A stretch of 64,000 nucleotides of DNA. Source: Bradyrhizobium sp. BR 10289 (lineage in GTDB: Bacteria > Pseudomonadota > Alphaproteobacteria > Rhizobiales > Xanthobacteraceae). The stretch covers positions 186,001 to 250,000 of the forward strand of contig NZ_JACOFR010000009.1 in assembly GCF_019455385.1 (NCBI RefSeq), in the 5' to 3' direction. The notes beneath the pieces are model-generated. The model saw only the letters and a list, made by a program, of their open reading frames with translations, was not told the origin of the DNA and did not search any database. The translations under genes and the position numbers were made by a program. Shown here in pieces: positions 35,590 to 43,722 of the stretch. The stretch's first letter is position 1. Every line of letters begins with the position of its first letter.

Positions 35590-35796
35590 ATGACCAATGA
35601 AGACGAGCGTGAACTCGAATCCGAGCTCACCCGGTTGCAGCAGGAACACCGAGATCTCGATGCGGCGATCGATGCACTGCATCAATCGCCCGCCCCCGAC
35701 CTGTTGCGGTTACAGCGGCTGAAGAAGCGCAAGCTGTTGTTGCGCGACCGTATCGCGTTCATCGAAGACCAGATCACGCCCGATATCATCGCCTGA
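35590..35796 (+). CDS. YdcH family (DUF465) small protein, 68 residues
   Basis: 68 residues from the ATG at 35590; the frame is open upstream but that text is not conserved. It reads as a helix-turn-helix coiled hairpin: ELTRLQQEHRDLDAAIDALH, then LLRLQRLKKRKLLLRDRIAF. The Asp-x-x-Leu and Lys-Lys-Arg-Lys-Leu pattern is the DUF465 hallmark, also seen in the neighbouring 59-residue member. The function of the family is not known. It could heterodimerise with its neighbour, but this is only an idea from proximity. Confidence 0.8.
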   Translation: MTNEDERELESELTRLQQEHRDLDAAIDALHQSPAPDLLRLQRLKKRKLLLRDRIAFIEDQITPDIIA

Positions 35797-35926
35797 TCCG
35801 CGCGCCGCCTTTTGCAGCAGTTCGCAGCGCCTGAATCCGCTTGACTCGAAAAGAACAAAATAGGAACATTTGGGCATTCCAACGCCCCCCAAGGAAACGC
35901 CCAAGGACAACGCAAGGACACCGCAA

Positions 35927-36145
35927 ATGTCAGTCCCCGCCCTTCTCGACAACAGCCATTATGAACAGGCCTGCGACCAGGCGATCGCGATGTGCGACGG
36001 CAATCTGCGCAGCACCATCAAGGCGCTGATCATGGCCAATGAATATCTGGAAGCAGAGCTGGAAGAATTGCAGGCGGCGATTTCGGCCGGCTGCATTCCC
36101 GAGACCTCACGCAGTAAGATGCGGAGCAAGAGCAGCGCCGCCTGA
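35927..36145 (+). CDS. Small hypothetical protein, 72 residues
   Basis: 72 residues from the ATG at 35927; GCAAGGACACCGCAA precedes it. A helical, acidic sequence (HYEQACDQAIAMCDGNLRST, then LIMANEYLEAELEELQAAI) is followed by a basic Ser/Lys tail. The text resembles small proteins found across Bradyrhizobium, but I know no function. Codon use matches that of neighbouring genes. It runs in the same direction as the next small gene, 21 bases further on, and the two may form a unit. Confidence 0.7.
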   Translation: MSVPALLDNSHYEQACDQAIAMCDGNLRSTIKALIMANEYLEAELEELQAAISAGCIPETSRSKMRSKSSAA

Positions 36146-36166
36146 GTTCATTATTGGAGCAACGCC

Positions 36167-36418
36167 ATGTCGGACGTGACCTACTACGTTGCAATGCCCT
36201 TCCTGATCGATGCCGACGGATCGCCCATCGCAGGCACCGCCGAGGAATGCCAGAGCTCGACCGCCGCGCTACGGCGCACCGAAGCCTTGTCGCGCGGTGC
36301 CGGCCATATCGGCGCGGTGGCGTTCAGCCGCAGCGGCGATCCCATGACCGGCGAATTCGGCGATGCCACGCTGCTGCGCAAGTTCGGCAGCGTGCCGGAA
36401 GACCTTGCAACGCTGTAA
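36167..36418 (+). CDS. Small hypothetical protein, 83 residues
   Basis: 83 residues; TTGGAGCAACGCC gives a good ribosome binding site. The sequence begins YYVAMPFLIDADGSPIAGTA and contains AVAFSRSGDPMTGEFGDATLLRKFG. It looks like a compact soluble domain. I do not recognise the family beyond similarity in style to conserved alphaproteobacterial hypothetical proteins. It ends two bases before the stop of the facing diguanylate cyclase gene. Confidence 0.7.
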   Translation: MSDVTYYVAMPFLIDADGSPIAGTAEECQSSTAALRRTEALSRGAGHIGAVAFSRSGDPMTGEFGDATLLRKFGSVPEDLATL

Positions 36419-36420
36419 AT

Positions 36421-37224
36421 TCAGTTGCTGACCAGCCTGATCTTCGGCTCGTGCCGCCGGCTGGCCTTGCGCACATACATGGCGGCATCGGCCTCTTCCA
36501 GGGCGCGGCCCGCATCGGATTGCGTGCCGAGCAGCGCAACGCCGGCGGAGGCGCCTGCGGTCACATGCTGGCCGCGAAAGCTGAACGACAATTCGTCGAT
36601 CGCCTGCTCGAAGATCGCTGCCTTCGCCTTGGCATCGGTCTCGCTGAGATTCCACAGCAGCAACGCGAATTCGTCGCCGCCGAGCCGTCCCACCACATCC
36701 GAGGCGCGAATCTGCCGCGTCAGGGTCGCCGCGATCGCCTTGAGCACCTCGTCGCCGGCGGCATGACCGAAGGAATCGTTGATCGGCTTGAGGCGATCGA
36801 CATCGAGCACGATCAGCGCGCCGCTGGCGCGGTAGCGCTTCATGTAGGCGATGGCGCGCGCGAGCTCACGCTCAAAGCCGCGCCGGTTCGGAATCTCCAG
36901 CAGGAAATCGGTGTCGGCGGCCGCTTCCAGTTCCGCGATCCGCCGCTCCGCGGCCTTGAGCTTGTTCCGCAGGCCGCGGATGGTAGCGGTGATATCGTCG
37001 ATGGTCGACGCGGCGCGCGGTGCCGGGTTGGATGGATTCTTGGCCAAGTTCTTGGCCGAGTTCTTCGCAGACGTCCTGGCCGGGCGCTTCGGGGCGGCTT
37101 TGGACCGGCTCGCACTGGCTTTCCGGCCTTTTTTAGCCTTCGCAGCACGTGCCCTTTTTGGTTTCTTCATGGGCTTCCTGCTCAATGAAGGCTTGCGGGG
37201 ATTCACCAAGACAGGATAGTGCAT
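36421..37224 (-). CDS. Diguanylate cyclase (GGDEF) with a histone H1-like basic N-terminal tail
   Basis: 267 residues; a start at the second Met (residue 19) is equally possible. Residues 19-70 are almost entirely Lys, Ala, Arg, Ser and Pro (AKAKKGRKASASRSKAAPK, then AKNSAKNLAKN). A short coiled coil (75-100) and a complete GGDEF domain (about 103-262) follow. The active site is intact (GGDEF), and the inhibitory RxxD site (RASD) stands five residues before it. The enzyme should make cyclic-di-GMP. The basic tail is unusual for this family and suggests contact with nucleic acid or membrane, which is not proven. Confidence 0.87.
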   Translation of the reverse strand: MHYPVLVNPRKPSLSRKPMKKPKRARAAKAKKGRKASASRSKAAPKRPARTSAKNSAKNLAKNPSNPAPRAASTIDDITATIRGLRNKLKAAERRIAELEAAADTDFLLEIPNRRGFERELARAIAYMKRYRASGALIVLDVDRLKPINDSFGHAAGDEVLKAIAATLTRQIRASDVVGRLGGDEFALLLWNLSETDAKAKAAIFEQAIDELSFSFRGQHVTAGASAGVALLGTQSDAGRALEEADAAMYVRKASRRHEPKIRLVSN

Positions 37225-37312
37225 TCCCTTCTCCTTGCCACCGCCTTGCGAGCCGCCGGCCGGAACCGTTAATCTGGCCTATGTTTCTGTTTTCCCGAGC
37301 ACAATTGACGAT

Positions 37313-37801
37313 ATGACCGCGCCGATCGCCATCATCATGGGAAGCCAGTCGGACTGGGAAACGATGCGACATACCGCCGAGACGCTTGAAGCGCTCGGCG
37401 TGGCCGCCGATACCCGCATCGTCTCGGCCCACCGCACCCCCGACCGGCTGTTTAGCTTTGCCAAGGGCGCCAAGGCTGCGGGCTACAAGGTTATCGTGGC
37501 CGGCGCCGGCGGCGCTGCGCATCTGCCGGGCATGGCGGCGGCGCTGACGGAACTGCCGGTGTTCGGTGTTCCCGTCGAATCCAGAACGCTCAAGGGCATC
37601 GATTCGCTCTATTCGATCGTTCAGATGCCCGCGGGCATCCCGGTCGGCACCCTCGCCATCGGCAAGGCCGGCGCCATCAACGCCGCGCTGCTCGCAGCTG
37701 CGGTGCTGGCCCTGTCCGATCCGGCCCTGTCCGATCGCCTTGCCGCCTGGCGCAAGGCGCAGACCGATGCGGTCGCCGAGCGACCGGAGGAGAAGGCGTG
37801 A
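37313..37801 (+). CDS. purE: N5-carboxyaminoimidazole ribonucleotide mutase PurE
   Basis: 162 residues from the ATG at 37313; upstream in-frame codons lack family text. Class I PurE motifs are GSQSDWETM, SAHRTPDRLF and AGAGGAAHLPGM, in the usual order. It converts N5-CAIR to CAIR in purine synthesis, working with PurK. Its stop overlaps the purK start (GTGA), showing translational coupling. The length is normal. The assignment is secure. Confidence 0.95.
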   Translation: MTAPIAIIMGSQSDWETMRHTAETLEALGVAADTRIVSAHRTPDRLFSFAKGAKAAGYKVIVAGAGGAAHLPGMAAALTELPVFGVPVESRTLKGIDSLYSIVQMPAGIPVGTLAIGKAGAINAALLAAAVLALSDPALSDRLAAWRKAQTDAVAERPEEKA

Positions 37802-38904
37802 CTGACGCAAAGCAGGTGAAGCTGAAGCCCGGCGACACCATCGGCATTCTCGGCGGCGGACAACTCGGGCGGATGCTGGCCATGGCTGCGGCGCGGCTCG
37901 GCCTGCGCTGCCAGGTGTTCTCGCCCGATCCGGACTCGCCGGCGTTCGACGTCGTGCTGAACGCGACCTGCGCCGAATATGCCGACGTCGAGGCGCTCGA
38001 GCTGTTCGCCCACGATGTCGACGTCATCACCTACGAATTCGAGAACGTGCCGTCGGCAGCTGCCATGGTGCTGGACGCGCGCCGCCCCGTGCTGCCCAAC
38101 CGCAAGATCCTCGAGACCACGCAGGACCGCCTCGCCGAGAAGGACTTTGTGACGAAGCTCGGCATCGGCACCGCCGCCTATGCCGACGTCACCTCGGTCG
38201 CATCGCTGCGCGAGGCGATCGACAGGATCGGCCTTCCGGCCGTGCTGAAGACCCGCCGCTTCGGCTATGACGGCAAGGGCCAGGCCATCATCCGCGAGGG
38301 CGACGACATCGCGAAAGTGTGGACCAGCCTCGCCACCAAATCGGCGATCCTGGAAGCCTTTATCCCCTATGAGCGCGAGATCTCCGTGATCGCCGCGCGC
38401 TCGGCCACGGGCCAGGTCGAGTGCTTCGACGTCACCGAGAACGAGCACCGCGACCACATTTTGAAGATCTCACGCGCGCCCGCGCCGATTCCCGACGCGC
38501 TCGCCGAGGAAGCCCGCAGCATCGCCGGCAAGATCGCAAGCGCGCTCGATTATGTCGGCGTGCTGGCGGTGGAGATGTTCGTGCTCGCCAACGGCACCGG
38601 ACCAAAGGTGCTGGTCAACGAAATCGCCCCGCGCGTGCACAATTCAGGGCATTGGACGCTCGACGGCGCCTCGGTCTCGCAGTTCGAGCAGCACATCCGC
38701 GCCATCGCCGGCTGGCCCCTGGGCAAGCCCGTCCGTCATGGCGAGATCGTCACCATGACCAATCTGATCGGCGACGAGATCAACGATTACGAGAAATGGC
38801 TGACCGTCCCGGGCGCGACCATCCACATCTACGGCAAGGGCGCACCGCGCCCCGGCCGCAAGATGGGTCATGTCACCGAAGTCAGGCCACCCAGCAACAA
38901 GTGA
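37798..38904 (+). CDS. purK: N5-carboxyaminoimidazole ribonucleotide synthase PurK
   Basis: 368 residues from a GTG that overlaps the purE stop. The protein is an ATP-grasp enzyme: an N-terminal pre-ATP domain (GDTIGILGGGQLGRMLAMAA), then the ATP-grasp core with LKTRRFGYDGKGQ and VNEIAPRVHNSGHWT. PurK makes N5-CAIR from AIR, bicarbonate and ATP, the substrate for PurE. The purEK pair is a standard bacterial operon. Confidence 0.95.
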   Translation: MTDAKQVKLKPGDTIGILGGGQLGRMLAMAAARLGLRCQVFSPDPDSPAFDVVLNATCAEYADVEALELFAHDVDVITYEFENVPSAAAMVLDARRPVLPNRKILETTQDRLAEKDFVTKLGIGTAAYADVTSVASLREAIDRIGLPAVLKTRRFGYDGKGQAIIREGDDIAKVWTSLATKSAILEAFIPYEREISVIAARSATGQVECFDVTENEHRDHILKISRAPAPIPDALAEEARSIAGKIASALDYVGVLAVEMFVLANGTGPKVLVNEIAPRVHNSGHWTLDGASVSQFEQHIRAIAGWPLGKPVRHGEIVTMTNLIGDEINDYEKWLTVPGATIHIYGKGAPRPGRKMGHVTEVRPPSNK

Positions 38905-38940
38905 GGGGACTGCAGCAAACGCTGCGATCCCGCTTTGCGA

Positions 38941-39663
38941 TCAGGCCGTCTTCGCGCCTGCGACGACGCCTGTCGGCTCCTCGCTGAGCCAGCGATAGAT
39001 CACCCCACCCAGCGCGCCGCCGATCAACGGGGCAACCCAGAACAGCCAGAGCTGCGCCGTTGCCCAGCCGCCGACGAACAGCGCCGGGCCCGTGCTACGC
39101 GCCGGGTTCACCGAGGTGTTGGTGACGGGAATGCTGACGAGATGGATCATCACCAGCGCGAGCCCGATCGCGAGCGGCGCGAAGCCCGCCGGCGCGCGGC
39201 CGTGGGTCGCGCCCATGATGACGAACAGGAACATCATGGTCATCACCACCTCGGTGAGGAAGCAGACCATCATGCCGTACTGACCCGGCGAATGCGCGTC
39301 ATATCCATTCGAAGCAAAGCCCTTGGTGACGTCGAAGCCGGGGGCACCGCTGGCGATGATGTACAGCAGTTCGGCAGCGACGATCGCCCCGCAGACCTGC
39401 GCGATCACGTAGGGCAGGATCTGACCGGCCGGGAAGCGCCCGCCGGCGGCAAGCCCGACCGTGACGGCCGGATTGAGATGACAGCCCGAAATGTGACCGA
39501 TCGCATAGGCCATGGTGACGACGCTCAACCCGAAGGCCAGGGACACGCCGACGAGGCCGATCCCGACCTGCGGGAAACCCGCCGCGATCACCGCGCTGCC
39601 ACAGCCTGCGAATGTCAGCCAGAACGTGCCGATCGCCTCGGCGGCATATTTCTTCATATCCAT
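38941..39663 (-). CDS. aqpZ: Aquaporin Z
   Basis: 240 residues and six membrane helices with both pore-forming NPA motifs (HLNPAVTVG in the first half, SVNPARSTGPALF in the second). FWLTFAGCGSAV in the first helix is typical of AqpZ. The water-selective Arg follows the second NPA (NPAR), supporting a water channel rather than a glycerol facilitator. It is convergent with purK, whose stop is 37 bases away. Confidence 0.93.
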   Translation of the reverse strand: MDMKKYAAEAIGTFWLTFAGCGSAVIAAGFPQVGIGLVGVSLAFGLSVVTMAYAIGHISGCHLNPAVTVGLAAGGRFPAGQILPYVIAQVCGAIVAAELLYIIASGAPGFDVTKGFASNGYDAHSPGQYGMMVCFLTEVVMTMMFLFVIMGATHGRAPAGFAPLAIGLALVMIHLVSIPVTNTSVNPARSTGPALFVGGWATAQLWLFWVAPLIGGALGGVIYRWLSEEPTGVVAGAKTA

Positions 39664-39925
39664 GTGGCATTCCCCTCATTTCAAGATATCCGGACCAACT
39701 TCCGGAAAACGGCCCGCCGTTTAGCGTCAAACCGCCCTAAATAGGACCGCACAGAGGTACTTTTGCCGCATTTAATGGCTGAACTTGGCCCGAAAACCCG
39801 CTTGGCAGGTGGACATCCCAGGTTTTGTCTGATACATCCGCGCCCTCAAGGTTAAGGGCTTGCGCGTTTTGCCATCCCCTTTGACTTACCAGAATTCAAA
39901 TCCGATCCACTGAAGAGGATGCCGC

Positions 39926-40225
39926 GTGCAGGTTCTCGTTCGCGATAACAATGTCGACCAAGCCCTCAAGGCGCTGAAGAAGAAGATGCAGCGCGAGGGC
40001 ATTTTCCGCGAGATGAAGCTCCGCGGCCACTACGAGAAGCCCTCCGAGAAGAAGGCCCGCGAAAAGGCCGAAGCCGTGCGCCGCGCGCGCAAGCTGGCCC
40101 GCAAGAAGCTGCAGCGTGAGGGCCTGCTGCCGATGAAGCCGAAGCCGGTGTTCGGTGCTGGTCCCGGCGGCGACCGCGGTGGCCGTGGCCCGGGTGCAGG
40201 CGCTGGTCCGCGCGGTCCGCGCTGA
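39926..40225 (+). CDS. rpsU: 30S ribosomal protein S21 with extended Gly/Arg tail
   Basis: 99 residues from a GTG start with GAGGAT upstream. The first 70 residues match S21 (VLVRDNNVDQALKALKKKMQ, then YEKPSEKKAREKAEAVRRAR). The last 25 or so form a Gly/Arg/Pro-rich tail longer than in the enteric protein, as is common in alphaproteobacteria. S21 belongs to the small ribosomal subunit and helps initiation. A strong hairpin terminator follows. The preceding 262-base gap must hold its promoter. Confidence 0.93.
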   Translation: MQVLVRDNNVDQALKALKKKMQREGIFREMKLRGHYEKPSEKKAREKAEAVRRARKLARKKLQREGLLPMKPKPVFGAGPGGDRGGRGPGAGAGPRGPR

Positions 40226-40256
40226 TTTTGCCGAACTTGCAAGACCTCAGTTTCTG

Positions 40257-40283
40257 ATAACGCGGGCCCTTGGCCCGCGTTAT
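40257..40283 (+). terminator. Rho-independent terminator of rpsU
   Basis: A 12-bp perfect stem, ATAACGCGGGCC (40257-40268) with GGCCCGCGTTAT (40272-40283) and a three-base loop, is followed by TGTTTTG. It lies 32 bases after the rpsU stop codon. Confidence 0.85.
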
Positions 40284-40329
40284 TGTTTTGTGAGCGGTGC
40301 CTTTCTGGGAGGGGGTACTCCCATGCGGC

Positions 40330-40434
40330 CTAAAGCGCGATGAGATCGGTTTGAAGCGTCATCGCGTTTTAGTTTGTGGTTTGAGCATGATCTTTTCGGA
40401 AATCCGCTGCACACTTTGCCGGATCATGCTCTAG
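40330..40434. repeat. Composite dispersed repeat (family B copy 2 with adjoining palindrome)
   Basis: Two palindromes stand in tandem. The first has CTAAAGCGCGATGA (40330-40343) facing TCATCGCGTTTTAG (40359-40372). The second has GAGCATGATC (40383-40392) facing GGATCATGCTC (40421-40431) around a CGGAAATCCG...TTTGCCGG core. The second part is the same element as at 19080-19125. It fills the gap between the rpsU terminator and the TPR gene. Confidence 0.75.
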
Positions 40435-40450
40435 CGCGAGCGAACCGTAG

Positions 40451-41101
40451 ATGGCCTTCCCTTTCCCCCAGCGCAGTCTGGCACGGCTACGCCGGACTTG
40501 GCGTCAGCCGCTCGCGCTCGGTCTGATGGGCATTGCGCTGTGCGGCTGCTCCTTCGACCTCGGCTCCCTGATGCCGGAAAAGGACAAGCCGCAGGAGGCG
40601 CCCAAGACGGCCGCTGCTGCGGAGAGCGCGGTCAGCGCCGGCAGCGTCACCGAAGCCCAGACCCACACCGCAAGGGGCCAGGCCCTCGCCAAGTCAGGCG
40701 AGACGCAGGCAGCGCTGGACGAGTTCAATCGCGCCGTCGCGCTCGATCCCTACAATGCGCAGGCGCTCTATGGCCGCGCCCTGATCTACCAAGGCAACAA
40801 CGAGCATGATTTCGCGATCGCCGATTTCAGCGCCGCGAGCGGGCTCAATCCGCAAAAGGCCGAGCCGCTGCTCGGCCGCGCCATCAGCTATCTAGCGCTC
40901 GGCAAGGTCAAGGAAGCGGCGGCCGATCTCGACGAGGCCTCCGAGGCCGATCCGCACAATGCCCAGGTCTGGACCGCACGCGGACAGGCCTATGAGCGGC
41001 TGGGCGACAAGACCAAGGCGGCCGCGTCCTACAACCGGGCCGTGGCCTTGCGTCCGCGCGACGATGCCGCCCGCAGCGGCCTTGCCCGCGTCGGCGGCTG
41101 A
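40451..41101 (+). CDS. TPR-repeat lipoprotein
   Basis: 216 residues. A basic N-terminus and hydrophobic stretch end in a lipobox-like LCGC (Cys about residue 34), suggesting a lipid-anchored periplasmic protein. Three to four tetratricopeptide repeats follow (about 70-205): GETQAALDEFNRAVALDPYN, then HDFAIADFSAASGLNP, then GKVKEAAADLDEASEADPHN and DKTKAAASYNRAVALRP. TPR units mediate protein contacts; no partner is visible. The start has a weak ribosome binding site because the dispersed repeat ends just before it. Confidence 0.82.
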   Translation: MAFPFPQRSLARLRRTWRQPLALGLMGIALCGCSFDLGSLMPEKDKPQEAPKTAAAAESAVSAGSVTEAQTHTARGQALAKSGETQAALDEFNRAVALDPYNAQALYGRALIYQGNNEHDFAIADFSAASGLNPQKAEPLLGRAISYLALGKVKEAAADLDEASEADPHNAQVWTARGQAYERLGDKTKAAASYNRAVALRPRDDAARSGLARVGG

Positions 41102-41122
41102 CAGGGCGGCTTCTTGTCTTGA

Positions 41123-41168
41123 CGCGTTTTCGTGACGCGAACCGGTGCCCACTTCGCTCGAAAACGCT
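41123..41168. repeat. Dispersed palindromic repeat, GCGTTTTCG type
   Basis: GCGTTTTCG near 41124 and GCTCGAAAACGCT (41156-41168) flank GACGCGAACCGGTGCCCACTT. This is a common rhizobial intergenic repeat. It lies between the convergent ends of the TPR gene and the Pro/Ala-rich protein gene. Confidence 0.7.
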
Positions 41169-41181
41169 ATGAGCTACCGCC

Positions 41182-42111
41182 TTAATCGGAAGTGGTGGCG
41201 TTCTTCGGCAGGACCGAGTGGAACATCGACTTCATGCCCGACAGCACATCGTCGGCGACGTTGGTCTTCTTCGGCCGCGGCATGCTGGCGCCGGCATCGG
41301 CCCGCAGGTCGAGGGGCGGCGCGATGATCGGCACCGGAATATCAGCCGGAGGCGTGATCCGATTCGGATCGTCGTTGCCGACCGAAGCCGTATAGGACGG
41401 CGATGAACCGCCATTGCCATAGGCCTCGGGCACGGGCGTGGACACCGTGATCGGCGGCGGCAGCGGACGAACCGCGGACGGCTCGGTCGTGACGACGCGC
41501 GGGCCCTCGGGGGTGCGGACCGCTTCGCGCACCACAGGCTCAGGGGCCCGCTCGGCCGGCTTGATTTCAGAAGGCTTGGTTTCGGCGGCTTTGGCGTCGG
41601 CAGCCTTTTCAGCAGCCTTGCCTTCGGGCGACTTGCGCAGACGCTCGATGGCGGCGCGGGCCAGATCGTTGGCGTCGGGGGTCGCGGCCGGGGATGCCGC
41701 AGCCGGTGCCGAATTGGCTTCAACCACCGGAACGGTGGGAGCCGGGGTCGACTTGGTGGCCGCCTTTTCGCGCGCCGGGGTGCGGCCGTGCGAAGCGGTG
41801 TCGGACGGCGCAACGTCCGCGGCCTTGGCGTCGGCGGCCTTGGTCTCGGACTTGTCCGAGGGCTTCTCGACCGCCGCCTTTTCGGTCACGTTCTTCTCTG
41901 AGACGCCCTTGGCCTTGACGCCGGGCGCAGGCAGGTTGGCGGCGTCCGCCGGCTTGGCGTTTTTGCCGGGCTCGGCAGGCGCAACGACGGCCGCGGGGCT
42001 ATCGGCCGCCGGCTTGGCGTTGATGTAGTGGTTAACGATGTAGGCCCCGATGATCGTCGCGAGCACCGAGGGGAAAATATCCATCGAGATTTTAGCGAGG
42101 TATTTCAGCAT
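41182..42111 (-). CDS. Pro/Ala/Lys-rich protein with one N-terminal membrane helix, function unknown
   Basis: 309 residues. An N-terminal segment includes one transmembrane helix (about 12-30, FPSVLATIIGAYIVNHYI). The rest is a long low-complexity region rich in Ala, Pro, Lys and Glu (about 33-220) with repeated AKAAD, AADAK and PSE-type words. The C-terminal part (about 225-309) is Pro-rich but more varied, ending SGMKSMFHSVLPKNATTSD. No family is recognised. The layout suggests a membrane-tethered flexible arm. High GC leaves an open frame on the other strand, which is a shadow. Confidence 0.65.
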   Translation of the reverse strand: MLKYLAKISMDIFPSVLATIIGAYIVNHYINAKPAADSPAAVVAPAEPGKNAKPADAANLPAPGVKAKGVSEKNVTEKAAVEKPSDKSETKAADAKAADVAPSDTASHGRTPAREKAATKSTPAPTVPVVEANSAPAAASPAATPDANDLARAAIERLRKSPEGKAAEKAADAKAAETKPSEIKPAERAPEPVVREAVRTPEGPRVVTTEPSAVRPLPPPITVSTPVPEAYGNGGSSPSYTASVGNDDPNRITPPADIPVPIIAPPLDLRADAGASMPRPKKTNVADDVLSGMKSMFHSVLPKNATTSD

Positions 42112-42204
42112 TTCTCGGCCACTCCCCGCGCGATCTGATGCGGGAACTTTGGGGCATTGTAAGGGATCAACTGCGACGGATCGATGGCAAAGGTTACGCG
42201 CGCC

Positions 42205-42489
42205 TTACGCCTTCAGCTCAATCTCAAGGAACACGATCTCGGTTGAGGTTTCGTTAAGTACGTCGTGTTGGACGCCGGCCTTGCGGAAGTAGGATTTTCC
42301 GGCCGCAAGCTGCGCCTTCGAGCGCTCGCCGGAGGGCGCCACGATGGTCATTTCGCCGGCGACGATGGGAACAATCACATAGTCCATCCCGTGGGTGTGA
42401 TGCCCGGTCGCGCTGCCCGGGGCAAGCCGCCATTCGGTGACCCGGACCTCTTCATTGTCGACCTGGACCTCGGACTTGGCGGCAAGCAT
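42205..42489 (-). CDS. Small cupin-domain protein
   Basis: 94 residues from the ATG at 42489; the long frame that continues upstream is only an overlap with the antiporter gene. A single cupin beta-barrel is visible: the metal-binding motif (TGHHTHGMDYVIVPI), the following EMTIVAPSGE, and the second motif region with GVQHDVLNE. Such small cupins can be sensors or isomerases. The substrate is unknown. It starts 23 bases after the antiporter stop, on the same strand, so the two are probably co-transcribed. Confidence 0.8.
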   Translation of the reverse strand: MLAAKSEVQVDNEEVRVTEWRLAPGSATGHHTHGMDYVIVPIVAGEMTIVAPSGERSKAQLAAGKSYFRKAGVQHDVLNETSTEIVFLEIELKA

Positions 42490-42512
42490 CGGAACCTCTC
42501 TTGGGGTGCGCT

Positions 42513-43610
42513 TCAGGGCACGAACACCATGAAGACGTAGACGGCAAATACCACCATATGGACCAGCCCGAACAGGACATTGGTCCTGCCCGTGCCGAAG
42601 GTCAGCATGCTCAGCAAGAATGTCAGGAACAGCAGCGCGGTGTTTGCCGGGTTCAGGCCCAGCACCAGCGGCTGATCGAGCACGTAGGTGGCGAGCCCGA
42701 CCGCCGGGAAGGTCAGGCCGATGGTTGCGAGCGAGGAGCCGAGCGCCAGATTGATGCTCTTCTGCAGGTCGTTCTTGCGGGCGGCGGCGATCGCTGAGAC
42801 GCCCTCCGGCATCAGGATCAGGAGCGCGACCAGGAGGCCCGCAAAGGCCGGCGGCGCCCCGATCTTGGCAGCGACGGCGTCGACGACGAGGGAAAACTTC
42901 TTGGCGAGGAGGACGACGGCCAGCAGCGAGATCAGCAGCAGCGCGATGCTGAGCGCCAGCATCCGGCCCGACAGATGCGCCGCCCCGCCCCCGCCCTCCG
43001 CCCGCTCGTGGACGAAATAGTCCTTGTGCAGTACGATCTGGGTGTAGAGGAACACGCCGTAAAGCACGATGGTCACGAGATCGACGAAGCCGAGCTGGAT
43101 CGTCGAATAGATCGGCCCCGGGGTCGTCAGCGTGTAGTTGGGCATGATCAGCGTGATGGTCGCGAGCGCAATCAGCACGCTGAGATAGACGTTGGCGCCC
43201 GAGACCTGAAAGCCCTGCTCGCGATAGCGCAGACCGCCGATGAAGACGCAGAGGCCGACGAGGCCGTTGCAGACGATCATCACGACCGCGAACACGGTGT
43301 CTCGCGCCAGTTCCGGCGCCGGCTTGTCGCCCAGCATGATCGTGGTGATCAGCGCGACCTCGATAATGGTGACCGCGAGCGTCAGCAGCAGAGTGCCGTA
43401 GGGCTCGCCGATCCGCTCGGCGATCACCTCGGAGTGATGCACGGCCGCGAACACCGTCCCGAACAGGATCACCAGCAGCACGATCGCGAACAGGCCGCCG
43501 CCCGCCGACAGCGTAAAGCCATAGCCGGTCGCGGTGACGATCAGGAACAGCAGCACCGCCAAGGCGGGGAAGATCCATGACGACCGCGGCATCGGTCCGT
43601 GTGCGCTCAT
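42513..43610 (-). CDS. Calcium/proton antiporter (ChaA/Cax family)
   Basis: 365 residues from the ATG at 43610; the open frame upstream reaches 43874 but is not protein-like there. Eleven or so membrane helices form two homologous halves. The acidic helix motifs typical of Ca2+/H+ exchangers are visible, with GEPYGTLLLTLAVTIIEVALI in the first half and ILMPEGVSAIAAARKNDLQ in the second. The conserved Glu residues (VTIIEVAL, LMPEGVSA) are the predicted ion sites. It should export Ca2+ (and possibly Na+ or K+) using the proton gradient. The gene symbol chaA is plausible but not assigned because ion selectivity is not visible. Confidence 0.85.
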   Translation of the reverse strand: MSAHGPMPRSSWIFPALAVLLFLIVTATGYGFTLSAGGGLFAIVLLVILFGTVFAAVHHSEVIAERIGEPYGTLLLTLAVTIIEVALITTIMLGDKPAPELARDTVFAVVMIVCNGLVGLCVFIGGLRYREQGFQVSGANVYLSVLIALATITLIMPNYTLTTPGPIYSTIQLGFVDLVTIVLYGVFLYTQIVLHKDYFVHERAEGGGGAAHLSGRMLALSIALLLISLLAVVLLAKKFSLVVDAVAAKIGAPPAFAGLLVALLILMPEGVSAIAAARKNDLQKSINLALGSSLATIGLTFPAVGLATYVLDQPLVLGLNPANTALLFLTFLLSMLTFGTGRTNVLFGLVHMVVFAVYVFMVFVP

Positions 43611-43691
43611 GCGGGGGATTCCTTCAACTGACGAGGCGATTATGCGCGAGAAGATCGCGCGCGTCAGCCCTCGGGACTCATTGAGAAGCTC

Positions 43692-43713
43692 GGCGCGATC
43701 TTGAGATCGCGCC
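43692..43713. repeat. Perfect 10-bp palindrome between hydrolase and antiporter genes
   Basis: GGCGCGATCT (43692-43701) and AGATCGCGCC (43704-43713) form a near-continuous palindrome. It lies ten bases beyond the hydrolase stop and 82 bases before the antiporter start on the minus strand. It could be a terminator lacking a T-run, or an operator for the antiporter. Confidence 0.45.
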
Positions 43714-43722
43714 CGGCAGCCC

